Shown here: in pieces, positions 51,901-63,049 of the stretch
Position numbering within the stretch: position 1 is the first letter of the stretch
Layout: the number at the start of each line of letters is the position of its first letter
Assembly: GCA_026004875.1 (NCBI GenBank)
Contig: BPJZ01000004.1
Coordinates: 62,001 to 126,000 of the forward strand
Reading direction: 5' to 3'
Source: Candidatus Poribacteria bacterium
Lineage (GTDB): Bacteria > Poribacteria > WGA-4E > GCA-2687025
DNA: 64,000 nucleotides
Notes under the pieces: model-generated
The model's database searches: none
Told to the model about the DNA's origin: nothing
What the model saw: the letters and a program-made list of their open reading frames with translations, nothing else
Program-made: the position numbers and the translations under genes

Positions 51901-54060
51901 ATGGACCACGGAAATGGGCTGTTCGAGATCACCGCCATTCTGACCTTGGCCGCTCTCCTGGGAATTCTCGGCCAGAAGCTCCGGCAACCGTTGCTGATCA
52001 TGTTTCTGATCGTCGGGGTTTTAGCCGGACCGTCGGGACTGGGATTGATCGGCAGCCATGAGGAGATTGAGCTTTTAGCCCACCTAGGGATCGCGGTTCT
52101 GCTGTTCATCGTCGGGTTGAAGCTGGACCCTCACCTGGTCCGAACCACGGGGCCGACGGCGCTGTTGGCCGGCGCCGTTCAGATTGCTCTGACGGCGGGG
52201 CTGGGATTTCTCCTGGCGCTAGCGTTTGGGGTACCGGCGAGGGCCGCCCTCTACGTTGGGCTGGGGACCGCCTTCTCCAGTACGATCGTGATCGTCAAGC
52301 TACTCTCCGATAAGCAGGAGGTGGACTCGCTTCACGGACAGATTGCGGTTGGAATCTTGATCGTCCAGGACATCGCCGCGATTGGGGCTTTGGTGCTGTT
52401 AACGACGCTAGGAGCGGGGGTCGAGGCCCATTCCGGCCGCTCAATGTTGGGGGCCTCTTTATCGATTCTCTTGAAAGGGACGGGGCTCCTGATCGGCGTT
52501 GGGCTGGCCATGCGGTATCTGCTGCCTCCACTGGTGCGCACGTTAGCCCGCTCGCTTGAGCTGTTGAGCTTGTTCGCCCTGGCGTGGGCGGTGTTTCTGG
52601 GAGGGGTGAGCTACGGGATCGGCTTCAATCAAGAGATCGGAGCCTTCTTGGCCGGATTTTCGCTCGCGGCAACAGACTACAAGGACGCCATCGGCGGACG
52701 GCTCATCGGCCTTCGCGACTTTCTTCTTCTCTTCTTTTTCGTGGACTTAGGGGCCCGGATGGACTGGTCGGCGTTGGGCGCCCACGCTGGGGCGTTTGTC
52801 GGCCTGAGCGCGTTTGTGTTGATCGGGAAGCCGCTGCTGGTTTTAGGCACGTTAGGGCTGATGGGCTACCGTCGCCGGACAGCCTTTCTCTCCGGCGTGA
52901 CGCTGGGACAGATCAGCGAGTTCTCCTTTATCCTTGCCGCCTTGGGAATGGAGCTGAACGCTCTGGATGCGGAGGTGATGGGCCTGCTGACCTTTGTCGG
53001 AATTGGGACGATCCTCGTTTCCAGCTATCTGATCCTCTACGCGGGGCGCCTGTACGAGCCGCTTTCAGGGGTGCTGAAGCTCTTTGAGCGTCGGGACCCC
53101 AAGCGAGAGCCGCTCGAGGCAGCCGAGAAGACGGGTGGAACCATCGACGTTCTGTTAGTTGGGCTGGGGAACTACGGCGGCCAGATCGCCGAGCATCTGT
53201 TGCGACGGAAGCGACGACTTTTAGGCGTGGATTTCGATCCGCATGCGCTGGAGCGGTGGAAAGAGCGCGGCCTACCCGTCGTCTACGGCGACGTTTCGGA
53301 TCCGGAGCTGTACGAGCACCTTCCGCTAGACCGCTGTCGCTGGGTGGCCTGCACGGTTCGGGTGCGGGAGGTCAACTTGGCGCTCCTGCGCCATCTGCGC
53401 CGGTGCGGCTACGCGGGACGGGTGGCGCTCTCGGCGGTCAACCTTCAGGAGGCGGAGCTGTACGAACAGGAGGGAGCCCACGTCGTTTTTCGCCCGTTGT
53501 CCGACGCGGCGGAGCACGCCGCCGATGCGCTCAGCTATGCGATGGACGCCCTTCCGGACCGTCTTCACTGGCCGTTGATCTTCCGGGAGGTGCGCGTTCC
53601 GGCCGGCTCGCCGGTTGCTGGCCGGACGCTTCGGGAGGCCGCCTTTCGGACGAGCGTAGGGGTGACCGTTCTCGCCGTAGGGCGCAGCGGACGGATCACG
53701 CTGGACCCTCCTCCGGACTTTGTCCTCCAGGCAGGGGATCGACTGTTGCTGACCGGTACGGTCTCCCAATTGCGAGAGGCCGAAGCGCTCCTTCAGCCGG
53801 TCGGCGCGCCGTCGGTGGAGGAGTCTGGCCGCTTTGCGGTGGCTGAAGTCCAGGTGGCCGCAGGCTCTCCCCTGGAAGGGCGCAGCCTTGCCGAGTCCCG
53901 ATTCCGCCAGACCTACGGGGCCACAGTCGTAGGCATCGAGCGGAACGGCGAGCGCCTCCTTTTCCCCGGTCCCGATGAGAAGCTCCAGGCAGGAGACCTG
54001 TTGATCCTCATCGGCGGCCAGGAGGCGATCCGCGCCCTCCAGGAGCGGTCATCGTTGTAG
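51901..54060 (+). CDS. KefB-type cation:proton antiporter with TrkA domains
   Basis: CPA2-family K+ or Na+/proton antiporter. Residues 1 to about 395 hold a dozen membrane helices with AVLLFIVGLKLDPHL, GTAFSSTIVIVKLLSDKQE and FNQEIGAFLAGFSLA. Residues about 405-530 are a TrkA-N domain (DVLLVGLGNYGGQIAEHLLR, GVDFDPHALE). Two TrkA-C domains follow at about 555-640 and 643-719. Two TrkA-C domains with one TrkA-N domain is less common than one of each. GGAGGT precedes the ATG. It has a 241-base gap behind it and no obvious operon partner. Confidence 0.93.
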   Translation: MDHGNGLFEITAILTLAALLGILGQKLRQPLLIMFLIVGVLAGPSGLGLIGSHEEIELLAHLGIAVLLFIVGLKLDPHLVRTTGPTALLAGAVQIALTAGLGFLLALAFGVPARAALYVGLGTAFSSTIVIVKLLSDKQEVDSLHGQIAVGILIVQDIAAIGALVLLTTLGAGVEAHSGRSMLGASLSILLKGTGLLIGVGLAMRYLLPPLVRTLARSLELLSLFALAWAVFLGGVSYGIGFNQEIGAFLAGFSLAATDYKDAIGGRLIGLRDFLLLFFFVDLGARMDWSALGAHAGAFVGLSAFVLIGKPLLVLGTLGLMGYRRRTAFLSGVTLGQISEFSFILAALGMELNALDAEVMGLLTFVGIGTILVSSYLILYAGRLYEPLSGVLKLFERRDPKREPLEAAEKTGGTIDVLLVGLGNYGGQIAEHLLRRKRRLLGVDFDPHALERWKERGLPVVYGDVSDPELYEHLPLDRCRWVACTVRVREVNLALLRHLRRCGYAGRVALSAVNLQEAELYEQEGAHVVFRPLSDAAEHAADALSYAMDALPDRLHWPLIFREVRVPAGSPVAGRTLREAAFRTSVGVTVLAVGRSGRITLDPPPDFVLQAGDRLLLTGTVSQLREAEALLQPVGAPSVEESGRFAVAEVQVAAGSPLEGRSLAESRFRQTYGATVVGIERNGERLLFPGPDEKLQAGDLLILIGGQEAIRALQERSSL

Positions 54061-54204
54061 CGATGAGGAGTCGACTCTAGCCGCTCGATGGGACAATTCT
54101 TTCTGCTCTCGCCACTACCGGAACGCTCAGGGGACGTTTGACAAAATGCCTCTGGTGCTCTCAACTCTCTGGTGAGAGGGACTTTCGACCTGAGGAGAGC
54201 ACCG

Positions 54205-54834
54205 ATGCAATGGTGGTGTACGCTGCGCAACCACGATCGCTGGTGGGAAGGGGCCCGGCTTTACTACGCCTCCGCCCCCAAGAACGCTCCTTCGCTCTCA
54301 GTTCCGGCGCGGCTTTACCTGAGCTTGCCGGAACACCTGCTGGGGGACTCGCGATTTCAGGAGGCGGTCGGTTATCTGACCCGTCTTTATTACGAAGAGA
54401 CCTCCGACCTTCAGGCGCTCCGCCATCAGCCGTGGCGCTGGACGACCCTCCGCGTTCGGATGGTTCTAGAACGGAAAGGGCAGACTCCCCTTCGCATCTG
54501 GGTCTTCTCTGGAGCGATCGGAACGCTTCCCTTGAGCCGGCGGGGCGAAGAGGCGACCGCCGCAGTGGACCTGGGAGTTCCCGCGGACGCCTTTGTGCTC
54601 GCAGAGACCGAGCCGCGGTTCCGTTACGCGGTCCTGCGGGTGGTGACAGCGCTTTGGCAGCCCACCACGCGAACTCCTCATCAGATCCGACTTCAGTCGG
54701 TGGCCGCTTGGGAGGAGGCCGGTTGGTGGGTACGTGAGACGCAGGGCCAAACGGAGCTTGAGGAGAAGCGAAAACGCTCCGGAGGACCGGAGCAATTCAC
54801 CTTCTACCATCCGCCCGAATCGTTTGGGGCGTAG
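54205..54834 (+). CDS. Hypothetical protein
   Basis: Not recognised. The 209-residue product is rich in Trp, Arg and Leu, with MQWWCTLRNHDRWWEGARLY, LYLSLPEHLLGDSRFQEAVG and a final EQFTFYHPPESFGA. No signal peptide or membrane helix. The ATG at 54205 follows AGGAGAG with good spacing. A weak promoter (TTGACA at 54138-54143 and TCAACT at 54161-54166) lies upstream. It is convergent with rplQ, only 7 bases away. Function unknown. Confidence 0.6.
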   Translation: MQWWCTLRNHDRWWEGARLYYASAPKNAPSLSVPARLYLSLPEHLLGDSRFQEAVGYLTRLYYEETSDLQALRHQPWRWTTLRVRMVLERKGQTPLRIWVFSGAIGTLPLSRRGEEATAAVDLGVPADAFVLAETEPRFRYAVLRVVTALWQPTTRTPHQIRLQSVAAWEEAGWWVRETQGQTELEEKRKRSGGPEQFTFYHPPESFGA

Positions 54835-54841
54835 TCTTTAT

Positions 54842-55216
54842 TTAATCTTGAACCAGCTCGATAATGGCCTCTGGAGCGTTGTCGCCCAACCGATGGCCCA
54901 GCTTGATGATCCGGGTGTAGCCTCCAGGCCGCTCGGCGTAGCGAGGGGCGATCTCGTTAAAGAGCTTCTGGAGAACCTTTCGGTCTCGAATCATCTTGGC
55001 CACCAACCGCCGCTTGTGCACCCCTTTGGAAGGGTCCTGGTGGGCGTGCTTGGCGGCGGTGATCATCTTCTCGACGACAGGGCGAAGGGCCTTGGCCTTA
55101 GGGAGCGTTGTCCGAATGCGTCCGTGACGGAACAGCTCCGTCGCCTGATTCCGAAACAGCGCCTCCCGATGGGCGGAGGTGCGTCCGAGCTTTTTCAAAT
55201 GTTTGCGATGGTACAT
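54842..55216 (-). CDS. rplQ: 50S ribosomal protein L17
   Basis: Large-subunit protein, 124 residues. [20 protein letters not shown] is the standard L17 start, and [20 protein letters not shown] and [20 protein letters not shown] follow. It is the last gene of the alpha operon, 4 bases after rpoA. The C-terminal tail is short (AIIELVQD). Confidence 0.97.
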   Translation of the reverse strand: MYHRKHLKKLGRTSAHREALFRNQATELFRHGRIRTTLPKAKALRPVVEKMITAAKHAHQDPSKGVHKRRLVAKMIRDRKVLQKLFNEIAPRYAERPGGYTRIIKLGHRLGDNAPEAIIELVQD

Positions 55217-55220
55217 GGTG

Positions 55221-56192
55221 TCACTTATCCTCGTCGTCCAGCTTCATCCCAAAGTGCAGGCCCATCTCTTCCAGGACCGCCTTCACTTCGGCTAGCGACT
55301 TTTTGCCGAAGTTTTTGATTTCCAGCATCTCTTTTTCGGTTCGAGTCACCAGATCGCGCACGGTGCGGATGCCGGCGGCCTCCATGCAGTTGGCCGCGCG
55401 GACCCGCAGCTCCAGCTCTGCAACCGGTTTGTCCAACAACGCCCGCAGTCGACGCTGCTCCGGCGTCTCCTCCTCGACCTCCTCGACGTAGGTCTCATCG
55501 AAGTCGGTGAACAGCGTCAGATGCTGGATGAGAATCTCCGCCGCTTGAGTGAGCGCCTCCTTGGGCGTGACGCTGCTGTCGGTCCAGACCTCTAGGATCA
55601 GACGATCATAGTCGGTCTTTTGGCCGACGCGGGTTTCCTCCACATGGAAGTTAGCCCGCCGAACCGGTGAAAAGATCGCGTCCACAGGAATATAACCGAT
55701 TGGGCGATCCGGCGACTTGACGTACTCCGCCGCGCGGAAGCCGTGACCAACCTCCACGTCCAAGTCCATGATCAAGGTCGCCTCTTCGTCCAAGTAAGCG
55801 ATGTGCTGATCCGGATTGATCACCTCCAGGCCGGCGGGGCACTGGATATCGGCCGCGGTGACCTCTCCGACACCGCGCCGTTCCAACCGACAACGGAAGG
55901 ATCGGCGCGAGCTGGCCCGGAATCGGACCTGCTTGAGATTCAGGACGATCTGGACCACATCCTCGTAGACGCCCGGGATCGTCGAAAACTCGTGGGCGAC
56001 CCCTTCAATCTGGACGCCCGTGATCGCAGCGCCGGGGATCGAGGAGAGCAGCACCCGCCGCAGAGCGTTCCCCAGCGTAATTCCAAAGCCCCGCTCCAGG
56101 GGCTCGGCGATAAACCGGCCAAAGTCGTGCCGCAATGAATCTACATCGGCCAGTAGCCGTTCCGGCATCTCCATGAGAATCTCTTTATTCAT
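55221..56192 (-). CDS. rpoA: RNA polymerase alpha subunit
   Basis: 323-residue alpha subunit, which starts assembly of RNA polymerase and contacts promoter elements and activators through its C-terminal domain. The N-terminal domain has [20 protein letters not shown] and [20 protein letters not shown]; the C-terminal domain (about 240-315) has [20 protein letters not shown] and [20 protein letters not shown], with the UP-element-contacting Arg in its usual place. It follows rpsK by 72 bases; rpsD, often found here, is missing. Confidence 0.98.
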   Translation of the reverse strand: MNKEILMEMPERLLADVDSLRHDFGRFIAEPLERGFGITLGNALRRVLLSSIPGAAITGVQIEGVAHEFSTIPGVYEDVVQIVLNLKQVRFRASSRRSFRCRLERRGVGEVTAADIQCPAGLEVINPDQHIAYLDEEATLIMDLDVEVGHGFRAAEYVKSPDRPIGYIPVDAIFSPVRRANFHVEETRVGQKTDYDRLILEVWTDSSVTPKEALTQAAEILIQHLTLFTDFDETYVEEVEEETPEQRRLRALLDKPVAELELRVRAANCMEAAGIRTVRDLVTRTEKEMLEIKNFGKKSLAEVKAVLEEMGLHFGMKLDDEDK

Positions 56193-56264
56193 CGGTGGCG
56201 CTCGCTCCTCGTTGGCAGAAGGTACCGGGCAATCGGACGAGAGGTTCCTGTGCCGCCGTGGGGA

Positions 56265-56663
56265 TCAGATTCGCCGGCGCTTCGGAGGCCGACAACCGTT
56301 GTGCGGGATCGGGGTCACATCCTTAATCAAGGTGATCTCCAGCCCGGCGGCCTGGAGCGACCGGATGGCCGACTCACGACCGGCACCGGGGCCCTTGACC
56401 CAGACCTCGACCCGTCGAAGTCCGTACTCCTGGGCCTGCCGAGCGGCATGCTCGGCGGCCTGTTGGGCGGCGTACGGTGTTCCCTTTCGAGCGCCGCGAG
56501 CCGCTCCCGAGGCGCCACCGGACGACCAGGCTAGCGTGTCCCCCTTCTCGTCGGTGATCGTCACGATTGTGTTGTTGAAGGTGGACTGGATATGAGCAAT
56601 CCCGTTGATCACTTGGCGACGAACGCGCCGTCGCGTTCGTCCTCCGCGCTGTCGCTGTCTCAC
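56265..56663 (-). CDS. rpsK: 30S ribosomal protein S11
   Basis: Small-subunit platform protein, 132 residues. Motifs are [60 protein letters not shown] and [20 protein letters not shown]. It lies between rpsM (37 bases before) and rpoA. Confidence 0.98.
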   Translation of the reverse strand: MRQRQRGGRTRRRVRRQVINGIAHIQSTFNNTIVTITDEKGDTLAWSSGGASGAARGARKGTPYAAQQAAEHAARQAQEYGLRRVEVWVKGPGAGRESAIRSLQAAGLEITLIKDVTPIPHNGCRPPKRRRI

Positions 56664-56700
56664 CGGACCCTCCTTGAACGCTCGCTAAAAGACGCTCCGC

Positions 56701-57123
56701 TTAGTGCTTGACCTTAGCCTTCCGGCCCACGCCGATCGTCTTGGCCTTGCCCTTGCGCGTCCGGGCGTTGGTACTGGTTCGCTGGCCCCGGACGGGAAGC
56801 CCGCGCCGATGGCGCAGGCCGCGATAACAGCCGATGTCCATCAGCCGCTTGATGTTCATCTCCACCTCGCGGCGCAGATCGCCTTCGATTTTGGTGTTGA
56901 AGAAGGAGTGCTCCTTCTTGGGCAGGACGGCGGGAAGGTTCTCGACCGCCTCACGGATTCGGTTAACCTCTTCGTCGGTCAGCTCCTCCGTCCTCCGCCC
57001 CGGGTCCACCTGGGCATACTCGACGATCCGCTGCGCCGTCCAGCGGCCGATCCCATAAATGGTCGTCAGCGCAATATCGATTCGCTTGTTCCGTGGAAGC
57101 TCTACCCCTGCAATTCGCGCCAT
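56701..57123 (-). CDS. rpsM: 30S ribosomal protein S13
   Basis: Small-subunit head protein, 140 residues. [60 protein letters not shown] and [17 protein letters not shown] define it. The tail after this is slightly long and basic. It begins 5 bases after rpmJ ends. Confidence 0.98.
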   Translation of the reverse strand: MARIAGVELPRNKRIDIALTTIYGIGRWTAQRIVEYAQVDPGRRTEELTDEEVNRIREAVENLPAVLPKKEHSFFNTKIEGDLRREVEMNIKRLMDIGCYRGLRHRRGLPVRGQRTSTNARTRKGKAKTIGVGRKAKVKH

Positions 57124-57128
57124 AGTTT

Positions 57129-57257
57129 CTAATGCCCCTTCCGACTACCCTGTCGCTGCTTGTGGCGGGGGTTTTCGCAGATTACCCGCACGACGCCTTT
57201 GCGCCGCACCACTCGGCACTTGCTACACATCTTTTTGACCGAAGCTCGGACCTTCAT
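57129..57257 (-). CDS. rpmJ: 50S ribosomal protein L36
   Basis: A 42-residue zinc-ribbon protein of the large subunit: [20 protein letters not shown] then [17 protein letters not shown] and a 4-residue tail. CSKC, a later Cys and His give the zinc-binding Cys3His set. It is too short for most gene callers. It lies between infA and rpsM, the usual place. Confidence 0.96.
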   Translation of the reverse strand: MKVRASVKKMCSKCRVVRRKGVVRVICENPRHKQRQGSRKGH

Positions 57258-57312
57258 GAGAAAACACACCCCTTCCTTTTCACGTCCCGACGCGCGACAA
57301 GCTCCAGGGCAG

Positions 57313-57531
57313 CTATCGGTTCTCGCGATAGAGGATCCGTCCGCGCGTCAGGTCGTACGGCGAAAGCTCGACCCGAACGCGATCGCCGGGGACGATCTTG
57401 ATATAGTTGATCCGCATCTTCCCCGAGATGTGGGCTAGGACCTCGTGTCCGTTGTCCAGCCGCACCTTAAAGCGCGCGTTCGGGTACTTCTCGACGACGA
57501 CGCCTTCAACCTGAATACCTTCTTCGCTCAT
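57313..57531 (-). CDS. infA: Translation initiation factor IF-1
   Basis: 72-residue OB-fold factor that guards the ribosomal A site at initiation. Sequence marks are [40 protein letters not shown] and [19 protein letters not shown]. It lies 40 bases after adk; map, common between them, is absent. Confidence 0.97.
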   Translation of the reverse strand: MSEEGIQVEGVVVEKYPNARFKVRLDNGHEVLAHISGKMRINYIKIVPGDRVRVELSPYDLTRGRILYRENR

Positions 57532-57571
57532 CGTTCCTGCCGTATGAACCCTGTCCGCTTTCGCTCTCGAT

Positions 57572-58231
57572 CTACATCGGGGAGTAGAGCGCCTCTAACT
57601 GCTCCACGATCTCCGCCTCGACCTGATCGGGCTCCCGACTACCGTCAATGGAGACCAGGACACCCGCGTTCTCAAAGTACTCCCGCAGAGGCGCCGTCTC
57701 TTCCCGATAGACTTCTAGCCGCTTCTTGACCGCTTCGGGCTCGTCGTCGGGTCGCTGTACTAACGGCTCTCCGTCGTCGTCGCAGCGCCCCGGCACCCGA
57801 GGCGGCGCGAACTCAACGTGATAGGAGCGTCCGCAGAGTGGACAGACCCGACGGCCCGAAATCCTTCGAACGATCGTCTCGTCGCTTGCGTCCAGAAACA
57901 GCGCCGCGTCCAAGAGCAACCGCCGCTTCTTCAGCAGCGAATCCAAATAATGGGCTTGGCTCAGCGTCCGGGGAAAGCCGTCCAGGATAAACCCCTTCCT
58001 GCAGTCTGGCTGAATCAACCGCCGCTCGATGATCTCGGCAACCACCTCATCGGGGACTAACTGACCGTTGTCCACAAACTGCCGGATCTTCGCCGCCAGC
58101 GGCGAGCCCGAACGCATCACCTCCCGCAGCGTATCGCCCGTTGAGATATGACAGATGCCATATCGCTGGGCCAGTCGCTTGGCTTGGGTGCCCTTGCCGA
58201 CACCGGGGGGTCCAAAGATCACCAACCGCAT
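57572..58231 (-). CDS. adk: Adenylate kinase (zinc-lid type)
   Basis: Converts ATP and AMP to two ADP. The 219-residue product has the P-loop [52 protein letters not shown] and a long lid with [12 protein letters not shown] and [17 protein letters not shown]. Three Cys and an Asp suit a structural zinc in the lid. It sits between secY and infA. Confidence 0.97.
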   Translation of the reverse strand: MRLVIFGPPGVGKGTQAKRLAQRYGICHISTGDTLREVMRSGSPLAAKIRQFVDNGQLVPDEVVAEIIERRLIQPDCRKGFILDGFPRTLSQAHYLDSLLKKRRLLLDAALFLDASDETIVRRISGRRVCPLCGRSYHVEFAPPRVPGRCDDDGEPLVQRPDDEPEAVKKRLEVYREETAPLREYFENAGVLVSIDGSREPDQVEAEIVEQLEALYSPM

Positions 58232-58344
58232 GGGCCTTTTTCCTTTGCCGTTGCCCCCCCTTACATCACCCGCGACCGGCCGCTACGGCGAACATGCCCT
58301 CTGGGACGGTCCGGCGAGACCGCCTCTTCTTAATTAAGGGCGTC

Positions 58345-59686
58345 CTAGCCTCGGCGGCCCCGAACCCGGCGGTGCTTCAACAGCCCATCGTAGTTGCGGG
58401 TACGCAACTGGGCATCCAGCCACTGCATCCGGTCCAGCGCTACGCCCACCACAATCAGGATGGACGTGCCGCCGATTCCGCTGAGCCGGAGCTGCTCCCC
58501 GCTCACCAAGTCCACAAACCAGAACGGCAAAATGGCGATCGCTGCCAGAAAGATCGCCCCAGGCAGCGTGACCAGGCTCAACGTTCGATCCAGATACTTG
58601 GCCGTCGCCCGCCCGGGCCGGACGCCGGGGATAAATCCGCCGTACCGCTTCAGATTATCTGCGATGTCCACCGGATTAATGATAACCGCCGTATAGAAGT
58701 ACGTGAAGAAGATGATCAGCAGCGCGTAGACGGAGTAGTACACTGGCCCTGGACTGAACAGCATCGCCATCGCCTGCTGGACTCCATATCCCAGCGGCAG
58801 GCTGGTGAACACCGTTGGGAACTGCATGATCGTGATCGCAAAGATGATCGGCATCACGCCGGCGGAGTTCACCTTCAACGGCAGGTATTGGGTCTGACCG
58901 CCGTAAACCCGGCGTCCTACCTGTCGTCGGGAGGTACTGGATCGGAATCCGCCGCTCGGCCAGGGTGATGAAGATCGTCCCAATGATGATCACAATTGTG
59001 GCGGCGACGATGGCCACCACTCCGATCAGACCAAAGCCCCCCACATCCGGATTGGTCAGGTACCGGATCACCTCCAGGACTCCCGAGGGAAGCCCGGCCA
59101 CGATCCCCACGTAGATGATCAGCGAAATTCCTTGGCCGATGCCCCGCTCTTCGATTTGCTCGCCCAGCCACATGACGAAGGTCGTGCCGGCAGTCAGGGT
59201 GAGCATCGTCGTAAAGTAAAACCCGATCCCTCCGTGAACAACGATGGGTCGGTCAAAGCCGAACGTTTGGGGGTTCATCAGCGCGGCACTGATGGCAATC
59301 GACTGGAAAGCGGTCAACCCGATCGTTCCGTACCGGGTGTACTGATTGATCTTTCGGCGTCCCGTTGGTCCCTCTTTAGCCAACTGTTCTAACTGCGGCA
59401 CGACGACGGTCAACAACTGAAGGATAATCGAGGCACTGATGTACGGCTGGATTCCCAACGCAAAGATGGTCATCTGGGAGAAGTTGGCGCCGGAGAAGAC
59501 ATCAACGACCTTCAGGGCTCCCAGTGCGCCGCTCAGCTGTTCCCAGAGTTCGCTCAGCGCCTCGGCGTCAATTCCCGGGACTAGGATATGGCTTCCAAGC
59601 CGGTAGACGACCAGAATCCAGGCGGTGAAGAGGATCTTCTGCCGGAGTTCCGGCATCCGCCATGCGTTGCGCAGTGCCTGTATCAC
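58345..59686 (-). CDS. secY: Protein translocase subunit SecY, one frameshift
   Basis: Channel subunit of the Sec translocon with ten membrane helices. N-terminal part has [35 protein letters not shown] and [20 protein letters not shown]; the C-terminal part in another frame has [40 protein letters not shown] and [11 protein letters not shown]. The break lies in a short C run near 58920-58935 and looks like one missing base. Both halves are complete SecY sequence, so I take it as a sequencing error. Repaired length is about 446 residues. Its start overlaps rplO by 4 bases. Confidence 0.95.
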
Positions 59687-60129
59687 TCGATGACCTCGAC
59701 TTCCCCGCCAAGCGCCCGAATCTTTTCGACCGCCGAGCGTGAGAACTTGTGGGCCCGGACGGTCAACCGTTTGCTTAGCTCTCCGTCGCCCAGGACCTTC
59801 ACCGGACGGTTCAGACTGCGGACCGCTCGAACGGCGACCAACTCTTCTGGCGTCACGACGGCGCCGTCCTCGAAGCGCTCTTCCAGAACGGAGAGGTTGA
59901 CCAACGCGTATTCGACCCGACGGGGTGGCTTGAAGCCTCGCTTGGGGAGCCGCCGATAGAGGGGCATCTGTCCGCCCTCAAACCAGGCCCGCCGCTTGGC
60001 CCCCGATCGGGACAGCTGTCCTTTGGTGCCTCGTCCGGCGGTTTTTCCGTGTCCGGAGCTTTCTCCGCGCCCGACCCGTTTAGGCTTCTTTTTGGCCCCA
60101 GCCGGTGGCTTAAGCTCGTGCAGCTGCAT
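59683..60129 (-). CDS. rplO: 50S ribosomal protein L15
   Basis: Large-subunit protein, 148 residues. [20 protein letters not shown] then [20 protein letters not shown] and [17 protein letters not shown] are typical of L15. It follows rpsE by 23 bases; rpmD (L30), usual between these two, is missing. Confidence 0.97.
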   Translation of the reverse strand: MQLHELKPPAGAKKKPKRVGRGESSGHGKTAGRGTKGQLSRSGAKRRAWFEGGQMPLYRRLPKRGFKPPRRVEYALVNLSVLEERFEDGAVVTPEELVAVRAVRSLNRPVKVLGDGELSKRLTVRAHKFSRSAVEKIRALGGEVEVIE

Positions 60130-60152
60130 CGCTTCTGCTCTCCGGTAAGGTT

Positions 60153-60692
60153 TTAGTCTTCGATGCCGAGGATCTCCCGCACCGTCTTCCCGCGCAACCG
60201 GGCGACGGTCGCCGCGCTGCGAAGCTGCATCAGCCCCTTGATCGTCGCGGCGGCGGCGTTGATCTTGTTCCGGGAGCCGTAGATCTTACTCAGCACGTCC
60301 TGAACTCCGGCCAACTCCAGGATGATGCGCGGAGCACTGCCCGCGACAATTCCGGTGCCGGGGCTGGCCGGCTTCAGAAGCACGCGCGTGGCATCGGAAC
60401 GCCCGATCACCTCATGGGGGATCGTGCCGTTGACCAACGGCACTTCGATCAGGTTCCGCCGGGCGTCTTGGAGCGCCTTTCGGATCGCCTCCGGCGGCTC
60501 GTTGGCCTTTCCGAACCCGACGCCAACGTGGCCGTTTCGATCGCCGACTACCGTCAGCGCATTGTAACGGATTCGGCGGCCGCCCGCACGGACCCGCATC
60601 ACCCGGTTGATCGCGATGACGTGTTCAACCAGACCGTCCGACTCTTCAGCGCGAAAGTCGTCTCGTTGCCGATCGCGGCGATTCCCTCGCAA
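60153..60692 (-). CDS. rpsE: 30S ribosomal protein S5
   Basis: Small-subunit protein in the decoding neck, 179 residues. Marks are [60 protein letters not shown] and [20 protein letters not shown]. The N-terminal 20 residues are Arg/Asp-rich and longer than in E. coli. It follows rplR by 26 bases. Confidence 0.97.
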   Translation of the reverse strand: MRGNRRDRQRDDFRAEESDGLVEHVIAINRVMRVRAGGRRIRYNALTVVGDRNGHVGVGFGKANEPPEAIRKALQDARRNLIEVPLVNGTIPHEVIGRSDATRVLLKPASPGTGIVAGSAPRIILELAGVQDVLSKIYGSRNKINAAAATIKGLMQLRSAATVARLRGKTVREILGIED

Positions 60693-60718
60693 CCTTTAGC
60701 CTCCTTCGATCCGGGATG

Positions 60719-61195
60719 CTATGCCGAACGTCGCTTTTGTCGCTTTCCAGAAGAGGGCTCTTCAGACTGCTGAGCCTGTTCTTGGGCCTGGGCGCGCAGT
60801 AGCTCCCGCTTGGGCGTTCGGGAGGGCCCCAAGTCCAGGCCGGCCTGACGGGCCGCTTCGGCCAGGGCCTTGACTCGCCCGTGGTAGAGGTATCCCCCCC
60901 GATCGAAGACGGCCTTTTGAATTCCGACCGCCTGTGCCTTTTCGGCGATCAGCCTTCCGACGAGCGCGGCGGCAGCCAGATTTGGGCCGGTCACCTGGTC
61001 CCGCAGCTCCGGCGAAAGCGTCGAGGCCGCTGCCAGGGTGTGGCCCCGCTCGTCGTCAATCAACTGGGCATAGATATGCTTTAGGCTCCGAAAGACGGCC
61101 AGCCGGGGGCGCTCCGCCGTCCCGAAGACCTTTTTTCGAACCCGGCGGTGCCGTCGCAGCCGCGCCAGACGCTTCTCTTTGACCCGCTTGCTCAA
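60719..61195 (-). CDS. rplR: 50S ribosomal protein L18 with C-terminal extension
   Basis: 5S-rRNA-binding protein, 158 residues where about 120 is usual. The L18 core reads [40 protein letters not shown] and [20 protein letters not shown]. The added tail of about 35 residues is Gln, Glu and Arg-rich ([20 protein letters not shown]). The tail is lineage-specific; whether it is structured is not known. Confidence 0.95.
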   Translation of the reverse strand: MSKRVKEKRLARLRRHRRVRKKVFGTAERPRLAVFRSLKHIYAQLIDDERGHTLAAASTLSPELRDQVTGPNLAAAALVGRLIAEKAQAVGIQKAVFDRGGYLYHGRVKALAEAARQAGLDLGPSRTPKRELLRAQAQEQAQQSEEPSSGKRQKRRSA

Positions 61196-61218
61196 CTCCC
61201 GTCCCTCCGAAAAAGAGC

Positions 61219-61794
61219 CTAGACCCGGACCTTCTTGGGCAGATTTCGTACCCGCTCGTTCTCGTATCGAATTCCCTTTGAGGGGACATAAGGCTCCGGC
61301 TTTTTGATCCGTCGGATAGCCGCCGCCGTCTCGCCGACCAGCTCCTTGTCAATTCCGGAGACAACGATCGGAATCGCCGGAGCCGACCCGGGCCCCTGAC
61401 CGATTGTGATCGGCGACTCCACCGTCACGGTGATGCCTTCAGGAATCGAAAAGGAGACCGGGTGGGAGTAACCGACGTTTAGCTGCAGGGTCCTTCCCTG
61501 GACTTGAGCTCGATAGCCGGTTCCGACGACCAGGAGCCGTTTGCTCCACCCTTCGGAGACGCCGTGCACCATGTTGGCGATCAGCGACCGCATCAGGCCG
61601 TGCATCGCTCGATGCTGCCGGGTTTCGCCGGTCCGTTCTACGATCAGTTGCCCGTCCCGTTGCTCGACGCGGACGAACCGGTTCAGGGGCCGTTCCAGCT
61701 CGCCCTTGGGCCCTTTGACGTGAATCCGCGTCGGCTCGATCGTCACCGTAACCCCTTTGGGGATAGGAATCGGCTGTCGTCCGATTCGGGACAT
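61219..61794 (-). CDS. rplF: 50S ribosomal protein L6
   Basis: Large-subunit protein near the sarcin-ricin loop, 191 residues. [20 protein letters not shown] and [14 protein letters not shown] start it, and [20 protein letters not shown] and [20 protein letters not shown] follow. I chose the ATG at 61794; the longer open frame to 61824 adds ten residues that no L6 has. Confidence 0.96.
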   Translation of the reverse strand: MSRIGRQPIPIPKGVTVTIEPTRIHVKGPKGELERPLNRFVRVEQRDGQLIVERTGETRQHRAMHGLMRSLIANMVHGVSEGWSKRLLVVGTGYRAQVQGRTLQLNVGYSHPVSFSIPEGITVTVESPITIGQGPGSAPAIPIVVSGIDKELVGETAAAIRRIKKPEPYVPSKGIRYENERVRNLPKKVRV

Positions 61795-61840
61795 GTCCCT
61801 CTCCTTGGATAGTTCCGCATCCAAAACGGCGGCCCTTGGA

Positions 61841-62239
61841 CTACCAGACGTAACAGATCACCTCGCCGCCGATGCCGCGTTTGCGAGCTTCGCGGTCGCT
61901 CAGCATCCCCTGGGAGGTAGAGATGATCGCCGTTCCCAGGCCGCTGAGCACCCGCGGCAGCTCCGAGGCTTTGGCGTAAACTCGACGGCCCGGCTTGCTG
62001 ACGCGGCGCAGCCCGCGGATGACCCGCTCCTTCTTCTCGCCGTATTTCAGCTCGACCCGCAGCGTGACCTTTGGCCCCTCTTGAATTCGCTGATATCCGC
62101 GCAGATAGCCCTCCTCAACAAGGATTCGGAGGATCGCCTCGTTCACTTTGGAGCCGAGCACGTCCACCGTTGGCTTGTACCGGAGGTTTGCGTTCCGGAT
62201 GCGCGTCAGCATATCCGCGATCGGGTCGGTCATGGACAT
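61841..62239 (-). CDS. rpsH: 30S ribosomal protein S8
   Basis: Small-subunit protein and often the translational repressor of the spc operon, 132 residues. Marks are [40 protein letters not shown] and [20 protein letters not shown]. It lies 15 bases after the S14 gene. Confidence 0.97.
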   Translation of the reverse strand: MSMTDPIADMLTRIRNANLRYKPTVDVLGSKVNEAILRILVEEGYLRGYQRIQEGPKVTLRVELKYGEKKERVIRGLRRVSKPGRRVYAKASELPRVLSGLGTAIISTSQGMLSDREARKRGIGGEVICYVW

Positions 62240-62254
62240 CGCCGTTCTCCCTCG

Positions 62255-62440
62255 CTACCAACTCGCTTTGACGATTCCGGGGATTTTTCCGGCACGGGCC
62301 AACTCGCGGAAGCAGATGCGGCAGAGGCCAAAGCGGCGGAGGTAGCCCCGCGGCCGACCACACTGGCGACAACGGTTATAGTTCCGCGTCTTGTATTTGG
62401 AGCCTCGCTGCTGTTTAACGATCAAAGCCTTCCGAGCCAC
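62255..62440 (-). CDS. rpsZ: 30S ribosomal protein S14, type Z
   Basis: Short zinc-ribbon form of S14, 61 residues. [20 protein letters not shown] carries the CxxC-CxxC zinc site, and the tail [16 protein letters not shown] is typical. The long zinc-free form is not in this operon. Confidence 0.97.
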   Translation of the reverse strand: MARKALIVKQQRGSKYKTRNYNRCRQCGRPRGYLRRFGLCRICFRELARAGKIPGIVKASW

Positions 62441-62465
62441 GCTGTTTGCTCCTGTTCCGTCTGCG

Positions 62466-63029
62466 CTATGCCGAGGCGGCGGCCGCTGCGGTCTCTCGGA
62501 ACGGCATCCCCATCAGTCGCAGCAGCTCTCGCGCCTCTTCGTCCGTCTTTGCCGTCGTGACGATCACAATGTGCATCCCCTGGGTGAACCGGATGTCGTC
62601 GTAATCCAGCTCTGGAAAGATGATCTGTTCGCTCAGGCCCAGGGCGAAGTTCCCTCGCCCGTCAAAGGAGTTGGGGTTGACCCCTCGGAAGTCCCGAATC
62701 TGGGGCAACACCACCTTGACCAGCTTGTGGAAAAACTCATACATCCGCTCGCCCCGGAGCGTCACCCGGCAGCCGATGGGCATTCCGGCCCGGACCTTAA
62801 AGTTCGAGACCGACTTTTTCGCCCGGCAGATTGCGGGCCGCTGGCCGGTGATCTTTGCTAAATCCTCGATCACCGCGTCCAACCGCTCGGCGTTGCCCGG
62901 AACCGTTGGGGAGCCTACGCCCATCGTCACCACAATCTTTTCCAGTTTGGGCACCTGCATCGGGTTCTTGTACCCAAACCGTTGCCGCAACGCCGGGACG
63001 ACCTCTTGCTGATAGTAGTCGCGATACAT
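62466..63029 (-). CDS. rplE: 50S ribosomal protein L5
   Basis: 5S-rRNA-binding protein, 187 residues. Marks are [60 protein letters not shown] and [20 protein letters not shown]. The Ala-rich C-terminus is slightly long. It follows rplX by 20 bases. Confidence 0.97.
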   Translation of the reverse strand: MYRDYYQQEVVPALRQRFGYKNPMQVPKLEKIVVTMGVGSPTVPGNAERLDAVIEDLAKITGQRPAICRAKKSVSNFKVRAGMPIGCRVTLRGERMYEFFHKLVKVVLPQIRDFRGVNPNSFDGRGNFALGLSEQIIFPELDYDDIRFTQGMHIVIVTTAKTDEEARELLRLMGMPFRETAAAAASA

Positions 63030-63049
63030 GGCCTTGCCTTCTGTTCGCC